A stretch of 9,088 nucleotides of DNA from Pseudomonadota bacterium (GCA_023390955.1 JAEWBW010000118.1:1-9088); one strand, 5' to 3'. Counted from the stretch's first letter, positions 1 to 6,636 are shown. Notes: generated by a model from the sequence alone, not told the origin. Translations and numbers: made by a program.

Positions 1-2996
1 CGCGACACCACGGTGGCCGCGACCTTGCCCGCGGTGGCGCCGGTCTTCACCGCGCGCGAGAATTCCGCCCAGCTCTGCACCCGCAGCCGCTTCAGCACGG
101 TGGCGTAGTCGTCGAGCGGATGTCCCGACAGGAAGAAGCCGACGGCGTCGTATTCGCGGCGGAGCTTTTCGGCCGGCAGCCACGGCTCGATCTGCGGCAG
201 CATGATGGTCGGCGCGTCCGCCGACATGCCGAACATGTCGTTCTGGCCGATGGTCTCGGCCTGGTGCGCGCGCTGGCAGGCGGCCAGGATCGAATCCGCT
301 CCCGCAAAGACACGGGCGCGGTTCGGCTCCAGCGTGTCGAAGGCGCCGGCGGCGGCGAGACTTTCGATGATGCGCTTGTTGATCGCGCGCGGATTGACCC
401 GCGCGGCGAAGTCGGCCAGCGAGGTGAACAGGCCCCGCTTGGTGCGCTCCTCGATGATCTGCTCGATCGCCTGGATGCCGACGCCTTTCAGCGCTGCGAG
501 CGCGTAATAGATCGTCTTCTCGCCGACCTCGAAGGTCGCGCCGGAGCGGTTGATGTTCGGCGGCTCGACCTTGATGCCGAGGCGCTGCGCCTCGGAGCGG
601 AATTCGGAGAGCTTGTCGGTGTTGTTGAGGTCGAGCGTCATCGACGCTGCGATGAACTCCACCGGATAATGCGCCTTCATGTAGGCGGTGTGGTAGGACA
701 CCAGCGCATAGGCCGCCGCGTGGCTCTTGTTGAAGCCGTAGTCGGCGAACTTGGCCAGCAGCTCGAAGATGGTTTCGGCCTGCCCCTTCGGCACGCCGTT
801 CTTCACCGCGCCCGCGACGAAGATGTCGCGCTGCTTGTCCATCTCGGCGCGGATCTTCTTGCCCATGGCGCGGCGCAAGAGGTCGGCGTCGCCGAGCGAA
901 TAGCCCGACATCACCTGCGCGATCTGCATCACCTGTTCCTGGTAGATGATGACGCCGAAGGTTTCCTTCAGGATCGGCTCCAGCACGGGATGCAGATATT
1001 CCGGCTCCTCGTCGCCGTGCTTGCGCGCGCAATAGGTCGGGATGTTCGCCATCGGGCCGGGGCGATACAGCGCCACCAGCGCGATGATGTCCTCGAAACG
1101 GTCGGGGCGCATGTCGACCAGCGCACGCCGCATGCCCTGGCTTTCAACCTGGAACACGCCGACCACCTCGCCGCGCGCCAGCATCTGGTAGCTCTCGGCA
1201 TCGTCGATCGGCAGCGTCGCCAGATCGACGTGGATATCGCGCGGCTTGAGCAGCTTGCACGCGACGTCGAGCACGGTCAGCGTCTTCAGGCCGAGGAAGT
1301 CGAACTTCACGAGGCCCGCCGGCTCGACCCACTTCATGTTGAACTGGGTCACCGGCATATCCGACTTCGGATCTCGGTACATCGGCACCAGTTCGCTGAG
1401 CGGACGGTCGCCGATCACGATGCCGGCCGCGTGCGTCGAAGCGTGCCGGGTCAGGCCTTCGAGGCGTTGTGCGATGTCGAAGGCGCGCGCCACCACCGGA
1501 TCTTCGTCGCGAAATGCCTGCAGCTTCGGCTCGCTCTCGATCGCAGCCGCCAACGTGACGGGCGCGGCCGGATTTTGCGGCACAAGCTTGGTCAGCTTGT
1601 CGACCTGGCCATACGGCATCTGCAGCACGCGGCCGACGTCGCGGAGCACGCCGCGGGCCTGCAGCGTACCGAAGGTGATGATCTGCGCGACCTGGTCGCG
1701 TCCATAGCGATCCTGGACGTATTTGATCACCTCGCCGCGGCGGTCCTGGCAGAAGTCGATGTCGAAGTCCGGCATCGAGACGCGTTCCGGATTGAGGAAG
1801 CGCTCGAACAGCAGGCCGAACTTGATCGGGTCGAGGTCCGTGATGGTCAGCGCCCACGCGACCAGCGAGCCTGCGCCGGAGCCGCGGCCCGGCCCAACCG
1901 GAATTCCCTGTGTCTTTGCCCATTTGATGAAGTCGGACACGATCAGGAAGTAGCCCGCGTACTTCATGCGCATGATGACGTCGAGTTCGAACGCCAGGCG
2001 CTTGTTGTAGTCTTCGTCCGTCGTGCCCTGCGACAGGCCGTGCACGCGCAGGCGGTTGGCAAGCCCCTCCTCCGCCTGCCGCTTCAACTCGGCGGCCTCG
2101 ACCGAGGCCGCATCGGAGCTGCCGGCGGCGCCGACGGTGAAGAACGGCAGGATCGGCTTGCGCGTCATCGGGCGGAACGAGCAGCGTTCGGCGATCTCCA
2201 CGGTGGAGGCGAGCGCCTCCGGAATGTCGGCGAACAGCACCGCCATTTCGGCGCGGGTCTTGAAGCGATGATCTGGCGTCAGCTGCACGCGGTCGGTTTC
2301 GGCGATCAGCCGGCCACTGGCGATGCAGAGCAGCGCATCATGCGCCTCGTAGTCGTCGTTCGATGCGAAATACGGCTCGTTGGTCGCAACCAGCGGCAGT
2401 CCCTTCGAATAGGCGATGTCGATCAGCCCGCTCTCGACGCGCCGTTCCTTGTCGATGTTGTGGCGCTGCAATTCGACATAGAGGCGATCGCCGAACAGGC
2501 TGGCGAGACGTTCGCAGCGCAAGGCTGCAATGTCGGTCTGCCCGGCAGCAAGCGCCAGCGAGATCGGACCATCCGGACCACCGGTGAGCGCGATCAGGCC
2601 CTCGGTCTCGCCTTCGAGCCAGTCGAACTTGATGTGGGAGGCGTGGGTATCGGGCGTCTCCAGGAACGCGCGTGAGTTCAGCCGCATCAGGCTGCGATAG
2701 CCGCGCTCCTGCGCCGCGAGCAGCACGATTCGCGACGGCAGCAGCGCGTTGCGGGCGTTGGGATCCTGGTCGCCGAAATCAATCGCGAGTTCGCAGCCGA
2801 CGATCGGCTGGATGCCGGAGCCCGCCATCTTGTCGGAGAACTCCAGCGCACCGAACATGTTGTCGGTGTCGGTCAGCGCCAGCGCGGGCTGGTGGTCTTT
2901 CTTTGCAAGCTCGGCGAGCTTGGCGATCTTGATCGAGCCCTTGAGCAGCGAATAGGCCGAGTGAACGTGAAGATGAACAAATCCGGCGCTCGGCAT
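1..2996 (-). CDS. dnaE: DNA polymerase III subunit alpha (partial, C-terminus outside the window)
   Basis: This is the replicative polymerase catalytic subunit, which extends both strands at the fork in the cytoplasm. Reading from ATG at 2996, 998 codons are visible without a stop. An N-terminal PHP domain opens with HLHVHSAYSLLKGS (residues 8-21). The palm carries PDFDIDF at 409-415, which holds catalytic aspartates, and a third acidic residue lies in KFDFLGL (Asp566). A helix-hairpin-helix segment (ALKGVGIQAIEQI) lies near residues 830-845, and the beta-clamp motif QNDMF is at 918-922, very close to QADMF at 920-924 in the E. coli protein. Roughly 150-190 C-terminal residues (OB fold, tau-binding region) lie beyond position 1. 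The N-terminal sequence is that of replicative DnaE1 and does not fit the mutagenic DnaE2/ImuC paralogue. The ribosome site is weak (GAGAGG about 13 nt upstream). No other in-frame ATG was seen just upstream. Confidence 0.98.
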   Translation of the reverse strand, partial: MPSAGFVHLHVHSAYSLLKGSIKIAKLAELAKKDHQPALALTDTDNMFGALEFSDKMAGSGIQPIVGCELAIDFGDQDPNARNALLPSRIVLLAAQERGYRSLMRLNSRAFLETPDTHASHIKFDWLEGETEGLIALTGGPDGPISLALAAGQTDIAALRCERLASLFGDRLYVELQRHNIDKERRVESGLIDIAYSKGLPLVATNEPYFASNDDYEAHDALLCIASGRLIAETDRVQLTPDHRFKTRAEMAVLFADIPEALASTVEIAERCSFRPMTRKPILPFFTVGAAGSSDAASVEAAELKRQAEEGLANRLRVHGLSQGTTDEDYNKRLAFELDVIMRMKYAGYFLIVSDFIKWAKTQGIPVGPGRGSGAGSLVAWALTITDLDPIKFGLLFERFLNPERVSMPDFDIDFCQDRRGEVIKYVQDRYGRDQVAQIITFGTLQARGVLRDVGRVLQMPYGQVDKLTKLVPQNPAAPVTLAAAIESEPKLQAFRDEDPVVARAFDIAQRLEGLTRHASTHAAGIVIGDRPLSELVPMYRDPKSDMPVTQFNMKWVEPAGLVKFDFLGLKTLTVLDVACKLLKPRDIHVDLATLPIDDAESYQMLARGEVVGVFQVESQGMRRALVDMRPDRFEDIIALVALYRPGPMANIPTYCARKHGDEEPEYLHPVLEPILKETFGVIIYQEQVMQIAQVMSGYSLGDADLLRRAMGKKIRAEMDKQRDIFVAGAVKNGVPKGQAETIFELLAKFADYGFNKSHAAAYALVSYHTAYMKAHYPVEFIAASMTLDLNNTDKLSEFRSEAQRLGIKVEPPNINRSGATFEVGEKTIYYALAALKGVGIQAIEQIIEERTKRGLFTSLADFAARVNPRAINKRIIESLAAAGAFDTLEPNRARVFAGADSILAACQRAHQAETIGQNDMFGMSADAPTIMLPQIEPWLPAEKLRREYDAVGFFLSGHPLDDYATVLKRLRVQSWAEFSRAVKTGATAGKVAATVVS

Positions 2997-3148
2997 GGTC
3001 GCTTGTCGGCCTCTCGCAACATGGGGACGCTTGGCGGAACCGGGCGCACTTCACATGCGCCTCGCGGCTCCGACTCGCTCACCAATGGTGGTGGCTCGGG
3101 CCGAAGGAGTCCACGGTGGCGGCGAACATTCCGCGCGCCGTCCCTCTT

Positions 3149-3223
3149 TTCCCCAGCCGGCACCTGACTTCAGCCGGGCTCCCGACCATCGGTTTACAAA
3201 ACCGATGCTCTAGAGCTGGGGAA
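3149..3223 (-). other. 75-nt stem-bounded, tRNA-sized RNA element at the 3' end of the small SOS gene
   Basis: On the minus strand, TTCCCCAGC (3223-3215) and GCTGGGGAA (3157-3149) are perfect 9-nt inverted arms enclosing 57 nt. Inside are a 9-bp hairpin with loop TGT (3207-3187) and a second possible stem, CCGGC/GCCGG, with an 11-nt loop. The last G of that stem is shared with the closing arm. The drawn fold is a three-way junction of tRNA length. The 5' closing arm is also coding sequence: it spells the last Pro-Gln codons of the 32-residue protein. No U-run follows, so it is not a canonical intrinsic terminator. It could be a decayed tRNA, an mRNA 3'-end structure or chance pairing; only the inverted repeats are seen directly. 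Confidence 0.4.
3179..3212 (-). pseudogene. tRNA-Thr(UGU)-like fragment: anticodon arm with flanking D- and T-stem sequence
   Basis: The minus strand from 3212 to 3179 reads like positions 20-53 of a bacterial tRNA-Thr: TAGAGC, then A, a 5-bp anticodon stem TCGGT/ACCGA, the seven-base loop TTTGTAA with anticodon TGT, the variable loop TGGTC, and the T-stem half GGGAG. The rest is wrong for a working tRNA. The T-loop TTCGA and the matching CTCCC are absent. The D-arm is reduced to GCTC-TA-GAGC with no usable loop, and no ordinary 7-bp acceptor stem with CCA follows. I infer a tRNA remnant, for instance from an old integration or recombination event. The small upstream gene takes its TAG stop from this fragment. 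A functional tRNA is unlikely. Confidence 0.5.
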
Positions 3224-3308
3224 TCACCTGCGCCCAGATCGCCACCATCCCGACGAACAGGGTGATCGAGGCGAGTGCGGCGGCTTCTTCAACGAAAATC
3301 CTGAACAT
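3210..3308 (-). CDS. 32-aa single-pass membrane protein, SOS-controlled (candidate SidA-type division inhibitor)
   Basis: The ATG at 3308 is followed by 31 sense codons and TAG at 3212-3210. The protein begins MFRIFVEEAAAL, has one hydrophobic helix over about residues 9-28 (including ITLFVGMVAIW), and ends in AQVIPQL; it has few charges apart from Arg3, Glu7 and Glu8. A GGAG ribosome site lies 7 nt before the ATG. A near-consensus promoter lies 33 nt upstream, and a perfect GAAC-N7-GAAC SOS box lies between promoter and gene. The gene is isolated: a strong terminator stands upstream, and dnaE starts 213 nt after its stop. I know of similar very short unnamed proteins in Bradyrhizobium only by general recollection. 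Established knowledge: Caulobacter SidA is a 29-residue LexA-repressed inner-membrane protein that blocks division through FtsW/FtsN. The same role here is inferred from size, topology and control, not from sequence identity. Confidence 0.8.
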   Translation of the reverse strand: MFRIFVEEAAALASITLFVGMVAIWAQVIPQL

Positions 3309-3315
3309 GACCTTG

Positions 3316-3319
3316 CTCC
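3316..3319 (-). promoter_or_regulatory. Ribosome binding site of the 32-aa membrane protein
   Basis: GGAG on the minus strand, 7 nt before the ATG at 3308. Its ideal spacing is a main reason for accepting such a short gene. Confidence 0.75.
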
Positions 3320-3326
3320 ATCACTA

Positions 3327-3341
3327 GAACGTATGAAGAAC
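3327..3341 (-). promoter_or_regulatory. SOS box (LexA operator), GAAC-N7-GAAC
   Basis: The plus strand reads GAAC (3327-3330), seven bases, GAAC (3338-3341); on the minus strand this is GTTC-TTCATAC-GTTC. This is the exact direct-repeat operator known for LexA of Alphaproteobacteria such as Rhodobacter and Rhizobium. It begins immediately after the -10 hexamer and covers the expected transcription start of the 32-aa membrane protein gene, where a bound repressor would block initiation. It ends 18 nt before that gene's ATG. The second GAAC is also half of an AGAAC-ATT-GTTCT palindrome (3337-3349), so a third half-site reaches into the -10 region. Confidence 0.8.
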
Positions 3342-3370
3342 ATTGTTCTCATTTCGTTCCCTGGAGTCAA
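3342..3370 (-). promoter_or_regulatory. Sigma-70-type promoter of the small SOS gene
   Basis: On the minus strand, -35 TTGACT (3370-3365) is followed by 17 nt and -10 AACAAT (3347-3342). The -35 matches five of six consensus bases and the -10 four of six, at the optimal spacing. The start point would fall inside the SOS box at 3327-3341, giving a leader of about 25-30 nt. A GANTC methylation target (GAGTC, 3364-3368) overlaps the -35, so cell-cycle methylation (CcrM) could also affect it; that is inference. Confidence 0.7.
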
Positions 3371-3374
3371 GCGA

Positions 3375-3390
3375 TCGGAGGCACCTCCGA
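3375..3390. repeat. Short perfect dyad upstream of the SOS promoter
   Basis: TCGGAGG and CCTCCGA are perfect 7-nt inverted arms around a central CA, ending 4 bp upstream of the -35 hexamer of the small SOS gene. The position suits a second operator or activator site. No known regulator is recognised for it, and chance is possible in GC-rich DNA. Confidence 0.45.
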
Positions 3391-3422
3391 AAAGAATGGT
3401 TAACTCGCTGATTTCACGCAAG

Positions 3423-3451
3423 AAAAAAGCCCCGGCCAAAGGCCGGGGCTT
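3423..3451 (-). terminator. Rho-independent terminator of the outer-membrane barrel gene
   Basis: An 11-bp perfect GC-rich stem (3427-3437 pairing with 3441-3451) with loop AAA/TTT is followed on the minus strand by a run of six T (3428-3423, two of them paired in the stem). It lies 31 nt after the barrel gene's TGA at 3483. It should also insulate the small SOS gene from read-through. On the plus strand only three T follow, so termination there would be weaker. Confidence 0.92.
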
Positions 3452-3482
3452 TCGTCAACCGCTCCAGGGGGAGCGATCAATC

Positions 3483-4220
3483 TCAGTACTTGGCGACGAT
3501 CGGGCCACCGAACTTGTAGTTCAGGCGACCGAGGACCAGGTCGGTGTCGCCGCCCGAGCTGAAGCCGGTGACGGCCACGCCGGCCGGGGTCGTGAAGGTC
3601 TTGCCGTTGCGGCCTTCGAAGATGTGGTTGTATTCGACACCGAACGACCAGTTCGGGGCGAAGCCGTACTCGAAGCCAACACCGACGGTGCCGCCGAAGC
3701 GGGTGTCGTAGCCGGTCGAGGAAGCCAGCGCGCCGGTCGCGTCGAGGAACTGGTAGTTGCGATCGGTGACGGCGGCGCCGCCCTTCACGTAGACCAGCAC
3801 GTTCTGCCAGGCATAGCCAATCTGGCCGGTGAACAGGCCGAACGCGTCCATCTTGGAGCGAACGGTGCCGGCAACGACGAGGTTCGCGGTGCTGCCCGAG
3901 ATGTCAGCCCAGTTGCCCTGAGCTTCGACGCCGAACACCCACTGGCCGGACTGCCAGCGATCGCCGATCTGGCCACCGACGGTGCCGCCGTTGGCGTCGT
4001 AGGAACCGATCAGGGTCGCGGTCGGATCGAACACGCGACGATCGTGGGTCTGACCCCAGCCGCCGTTGACGCCGATGTAGAAGCCGCTCCAGTCATAGAT
4101 CGCAGCGACCATCGCCGGCGCCTTGGTGTAGGGGCGAGCCGCGAGGTCAGCAGCCACTGCCGGAGCCGCAGCGCTGAGCGCAATGAGGCTGGCGGTGACA
4201 AGCAACAAATTCTTCTTCAT
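3483..4220 (-). CDS. Outer membrane beta-barrel protein (Omp25/Omp31/RopB-like porin family)
   Basis: This 245-residue exported protein probably forms an eight-stranded barrel in the outer membrane. A Sec signal peptide (MKKNLLLVTA to about residue 24, ending AVAA) precedes DLAARPYTKAP, a mature start frequent in Bradyrhizobium Omp25-like proteins. DWSGFYIGVNGGWG (about 43-56) is the family's first strand. Alternating aromatic and small residues continue through GVGFEYGFAPNWSFGVEYNH, and the chain ends LNYKFGGPIVAKY with the terminal aromatic used by the BAM assembly machinery. I chose the ATG at 4220 because it gives a clean signal peptide; a start 29 codons earlier adds charged sequence before the leader. 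The ribosome site is modest (GGGA 5-6 nt upstream). It is a single-gene unit ending at the terminator 3423-3451. The specific cargo or structural role cannot be read from sequence. Confidence 0.93.
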   Translation of the reverse strand: MKKNLLLVTASLIALSAAAPAVAADLAARPYTKAPAMVAAIYDWSGFYIGVNGGWGQTHDRRVFDPTATLIGSYDANGGTVGGQIGDRWQSGQWVFGVEAQGNWADISGSTANLVVAGTVRSKMDAFGLFTGQIGYAWQNVLVYVKGGAAVTDRNYQFLDATGALASSTGYDTRFGGTVGVGFEYGFAPNWSFGVEYNHIFEGRNGKTFTTPAGVAVTGFSSGGDTDLVLGRLNYKFGGPIVAKY

Positions 4221-4482
4221 TTGATTCCCGTTCGAGTGTTCTTCGGCCCCCAGGCCGTATGCACCCTCATAACAGTCGTCGCTTGAATTGCTGTAACCAC
4301 AACGCAACAGTTGAGCTCAAAGGACTTGCAGCATGCGTGGAAATTCGGCGGCATACGCGAAATGCCTTGAATCACAGTGTTTGCACGAGTTCCAATGTGG
4401 ACTAGATTTCGCTCAGTGAACACAAACGCGTGAGTGCTCGGCGATGAAGTGTGTTCAGACCTCGGCGACACGGAGATTCGTC
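4221..4482. promoter_or_regulatory. Divergent promoter region between the barrel gene and the DUF3551 pair
   Basis: This 262-bp stretch is visibly AT-richer than its flanks and must hold promoters in both directions. For the plus strand, TTGCAC (4381-4386), 16 nt and TAGATT (4403-4408) is a plausible but weak sigma-70 match. No convincing hexamer pair was found for the barrel gene. No credible gene lies here; a minus-strand open frame across it has no recognisable features. Confidence 0.35.
4472..4475 (+). promoter_or_regulatory. Ribosome binding site that fixes the first DUF3551 start
   Basis: GGAG lies 7 nt before the ATG at 4483. It selects this start over an in-frame ATG at 4444, which has no such site and would put 13 residues, some of them charged, before the signal peptide. 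Confidence 0.7.
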
Positions 4483-4773
4483 ATGCACCGATCTACATTC
4501 TTCCCCATTGTCGCCACAATCGCGCTCGCGATGCTCGCAAGCGCTCCCGCGCACGCCTTTGGCGAGCGGCATCCCTTCTGCCTGCAGGGCGACGAATGGC
4601 CGGGTCTGAGCAATTGCCGATTCGATACCTATGAGCAGTGCCGGGTGACCGCCTCCGGCCGCCCGCTCCAGTGCATCGCCAATCCCTATTTCAGCGGACA
4701 GAGCGCCGATCCCTTGGCCACGCCAAATCGCGCGCGTATGCAGCCGCCCGGCTACTACTACCCAACACGCTGA
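4483..4773 (+). CDS. Secreted DUF3551 protein, first of a tandem pair
   Basis: A 96-residue small exported protein of unknown function. The signal peptide MHRSTFFPIVATIALAMLAS continues to APAHA with likely cleavage after residue 25. The mature part carries the DUF3551 pattern: HPFCLQG, NCRFDTYEQC, then C-x-x-NPYF (CIANPYF). Its cysteines at 33, 45, 53 and 64 probably form two disulfides in the periplasm. The tail is Pro/Tyr rich (PPGYYYPTR). DUF3551 is known mainly from Bradyrhizobium and relatives, where it occurs in many copies, and no biochemical role is established to my knowledge. It overlaps the next gene by one base (TGATG). Confidence 0.88.
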   Translation: MHRSTFFPIVATIALAMLASAPAHAFGERHPFCLQGDEWPGLSNCRFDTYEQCRVTASGRPLQCIANPYFSGQSADPLATPNRARMQPPGYYYPTR

Positions 4774-5018
4774 TGCGCAGCGCCGGGTTCGCTCTCATCG
4801 CCATGGCGTGGGTCGGGCTTGATGCGCCTGCGCACGCGCAAACCTATGACCCCGCCTTTCCCGTCTGCATGCAGATCTACGGCCCGGTCGGCTACATGGA
4901 TTGCCGCTACGCCACGCTGCAGCAATGCAAGGTCCTCGCCGTCGGCCGCTCCGCGATGTGCCTTGTGAACCCGTATTTCCAGGCGACGAGCGGCCGCGGG
5001 TCGAAGCGAGCCCGCTAG
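4773..5018 (+). CDS. Secreted DUF3551 protein, second of a tandem pair
   Basis: An 81-residue exported protein. The signal peptide MRSAGFALIAMAWVGLDAPA runs to HAQ, with likely cleavage near residue 22-23. The mature part reads FPVCMQIYGPVGYMDC, then LQQC and CLVNPYF. Its cysteines at 32, 44, 52 and 63 have exactly the spacing of the upstream protein (12, 8, 11), so the two genes probably arose by duplication, although the rest has diverged strongly. The start ATG shares its A with the upstream TGA, and no purine-rich ribosome site precedes it, so translation is probably coupled. The C-terminus is basic (GRGSKRAR). No intrinsic terminator was found in the 43 nt before the convergent regulator gene. 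Function is unknown. Confidence 0.85.
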   Translation: MRSAGFALIAMAWVGLDAPAHAQTYDPAFPVCMQIYGPVGYMDCRYATLQQCKVLAVGRSAMCLVNPYFQATSGRGSKRAR

Positions 5019-5061
5019 GACGGCGTGCACGACCGACGAGCCAAACCAGAAGGGCTCAAGC

Positions 5062-6636
5062 TCACTCCGGCAGTCCGGCTCGCCTCAATGCATTTTCGTA
5101 AGGGGCGAGGTCTTCGAGCCGCCGGTAAGGCATCGTATTTCTCAAATTGGAAACACGCAGGGCTGGCAGGACTTGCCGCAACCGAGCGACGGCCTTGTGT
5201 GCCTCATCGATGCGTCCCGCCATGGCGTTGCTCGCGGCGGCGACACGCAATGCGGCTGGAAAGTCGGGAACTGCACTCAAAGCTCTCGCAGCCCATGACG
5301 CCGCGTCGTCGTAGCGGCCCAGAAGGAAATGCGCATAGGCCGTTCCCGTTTGCATCCCCCTGATCCGTGGGTCGAGCGGATTGAGGCGCATGGCGCGTGC
5401 AAAACATTCGATCGCCGGGACCGGATCGAGGAGCCAGCTCTTTATCCAGCCGCTCGAGTGCCACGCCTCGGCAAGGTTGACGTTGAGGAAGAGCGCTCGA
5501 TCGACCAGGGCCGCAGCCTGATCGAAATCGCGAACGATATACGCCAACGCCCAGCCGCTCGATGCGAGAGCGATTGCATCATCCTTGCCCAACTCGACCG
5601 CACGCCTGGTGAGCCTCCTGACCTCGGCAACCTCATCCGTCCTGCCGGACGCCCAGCCAACGCCCCTGCCATAGGCGTAACATGCTGCGGCACGTCCAAA
5701 AGCTGCTGCAAAATCAGGATCCAGCTCGGTCGCGCGATTGAAAAGGCGCAGCGCCTCGTCATTCGCTTGCTGGCTGATGTCCTGGTAGGAACTGGCCAAA
5801 CCGCGCAAGTAAAGGGTGTAGGCGTCGAGGCTGCCGGTAGGCTTGCGCTTGGCTCTTTCGATCTCAGCCTTCTCCACTGTCGGCGCGATCGCCCCCACCA
5901 CGCTCTCGGTCACACGGTCCTGCAGGTCGAAGACGTCAATGAGCCCACCGTCGAAACGATCCGACCAAAGATGGACTCCGGAGGCGGTATCGGCGAGCTG
6001 TCCGGTGATGCGCACGCGGTCCGCAACCTTGCGAACGCTGCCTTCCAGCACATAGCGCACACCAAGTTCGCGTCCGACCTGCTTCACATCGACGGCACGG
6101 CGCTTGTAGGTGAAACTCGAGTGGCGGGCGATGACGAACAGCTCCTTGAATCGGGACAGCGCCGTGATGATGTCCTCAGCCATTCCGTCGGCAAAATAGT
6201 CTTGCTCCGGATCGGAGCTCAGATTGGTGAAGGGAAGGACCGCTACCGACGGCCTGTCGGGAAGTGGAAGCGCGGGGACCGCTTGTTGTTCTCGCGTTTC
6301 GCAAACGGGATCACCCGCGCGCTCCCCCACTTCGCCCACCGCGCCCACGAAACGAAAGCCCTTGCGCGGAAAAGTCTTGATGAAGCGATGTTCTTCGCCG
6401 GAATCGCCAATGGCGTTGCGGACGGCATTCACGCGCGTCGTGATGGCGGCATCGGACACGACGCGGCCGTGCCAGATGGCGGTCACGAGGTCGTCCTTGC
6501 TGACGACGCGTTCCCTGTTGCGGATCAGATATTCGAGCAGGTCGAACACCTGCGGTGCAATGGGGACAGCCTCGGTCCCGCGATACAGTTCACGCCGGTC
6601 GGTGTCGAATCTGAACTCCTCGAAGTGATAGCGCAA
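5062..6636 (-). CDS. wHTH (OmpR/CadC-type) regulator with TolB/FlgO-like and TPR domains
   Basis: A 524-residue soluble regulator common in Bradyrhizobium. Residues 2-97 form an OmpR/PhoB-type winged helix (RRELYRG; VPIAPQVFDLLEYLIRNRE; VVSKDDL; ITTRVNAVRNAIGD; FIKTFPRKGFRFVG). Residues 128-230 form a TolB-N/FlgO-like domain (SVAVLPFTNLSSDPEQDYFA, ADGMAEDIITALSR, YVLEGSVRK, LWSDRFD). Residues 270-500 are TPR-like helical repeats. There is no receiver domain and no transmembrane segment, so it is neither a phosphorelay response regulator nor membrane-bound like CadC; the signal it senses is unknown. The start is TTG at 6636: an in-frame TGA lies 4 codons upstream, the family begins at this point, and AGAGG lies 8 nt before it. 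Nothing shows what it controls; the convergent DUF3551 pair is only a neighbour. Confidence 0.9.
   Translation of the reverse strand: MRYHFEEFRFDTDRRELYRGTEAVPIAPQVFDLLEYLIRNRERVVSKDDLVTAIWHGRVVSDAAITTRVNAVRNAIGDSGEEHRFIKTFPRKGFRFVGAVGEVGERAGDPVCETREQQAVPALPLPDRPSVAVLPFTNLSSDPEQDYFADGMAEDIITALSRFKELFVIARHSSFTYKRRAVDVKQVGRELGVRYVLEGSVRKVADRVRITGQLADTASGVHLWSDRFDGGLIDVFDLQDRVTESVVGAIAPTVEKAEIERAKRKPTGSLDAYTLYLRGLASSYQDISQQANDEALRLFNRATELDPDFAAAFGRAAACYAYGRGVGWASGRTDEVAEVRRLTRRAVELGKDDAIALASSGWALAYIVRDFDQAAALVDRALFLNVNLAEAWHSSGWIKSWLLDPVPAIECFARAMRLNPLDPRIRGMQTGTAYAHFLLGRYDDAASWAARALSAVPDFPAALRVAAASNAMAGRIDEAHKAVARLRQVLPALRVSNLRNTMPYRRLEDLAPYENALRRAGLPE

Noticed and set aside
120..2675. 851-codon open frame on the plus strand
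   Set aside because: It is exactly antisense to dnaE, whose conserved motifs are certain. The product is an Arg/His/Asp/Leu-rich string with no domain, as expected from GC-rich third-position bias.
1..2996. Error-prone polymerase DnaE2/ImuC
   Set aside because: The N-terminal PHP sequence, clamp motif QNDMF and length fit replicative DnaE1, and no imuA/imuB neighbours are present.
3187..3207. Intrinsic terminator for the small SOS gene
   Set aside because: The hairpin is perfect (9 bp, 3-nt loop), but no T-run follows on the minus strand.
3179..3212. A functional tRNA-Thr gene
   Set aside because: T-loop, D-loop and a normal acceptor stem with CCA cannot be formed; only the central part matches.
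3224..3439. 71-codon minus-strand frame overlapping the small SOS gene
   Set aside because: It begins inside the terminator and runs through the promoter and SOS box in a different frame from the 32-aa gene, with no ribosome site or recognisable product.
3333..4286. 317-codon open frame on the plus strand opposite the barrel gene
   Set aside because: It crosses the strong terminator hairpin and is antisense to a clear signal-peptide barrel protein. Its apparent start lies in the SOS promoter of the opposite strand.
4217..4471. 84-codon minus-strand frame upstream of the barrel gene
   Set aside because: It covers the divergent promoter region, has no ribosome site or domain, and overlaps the barrel start.
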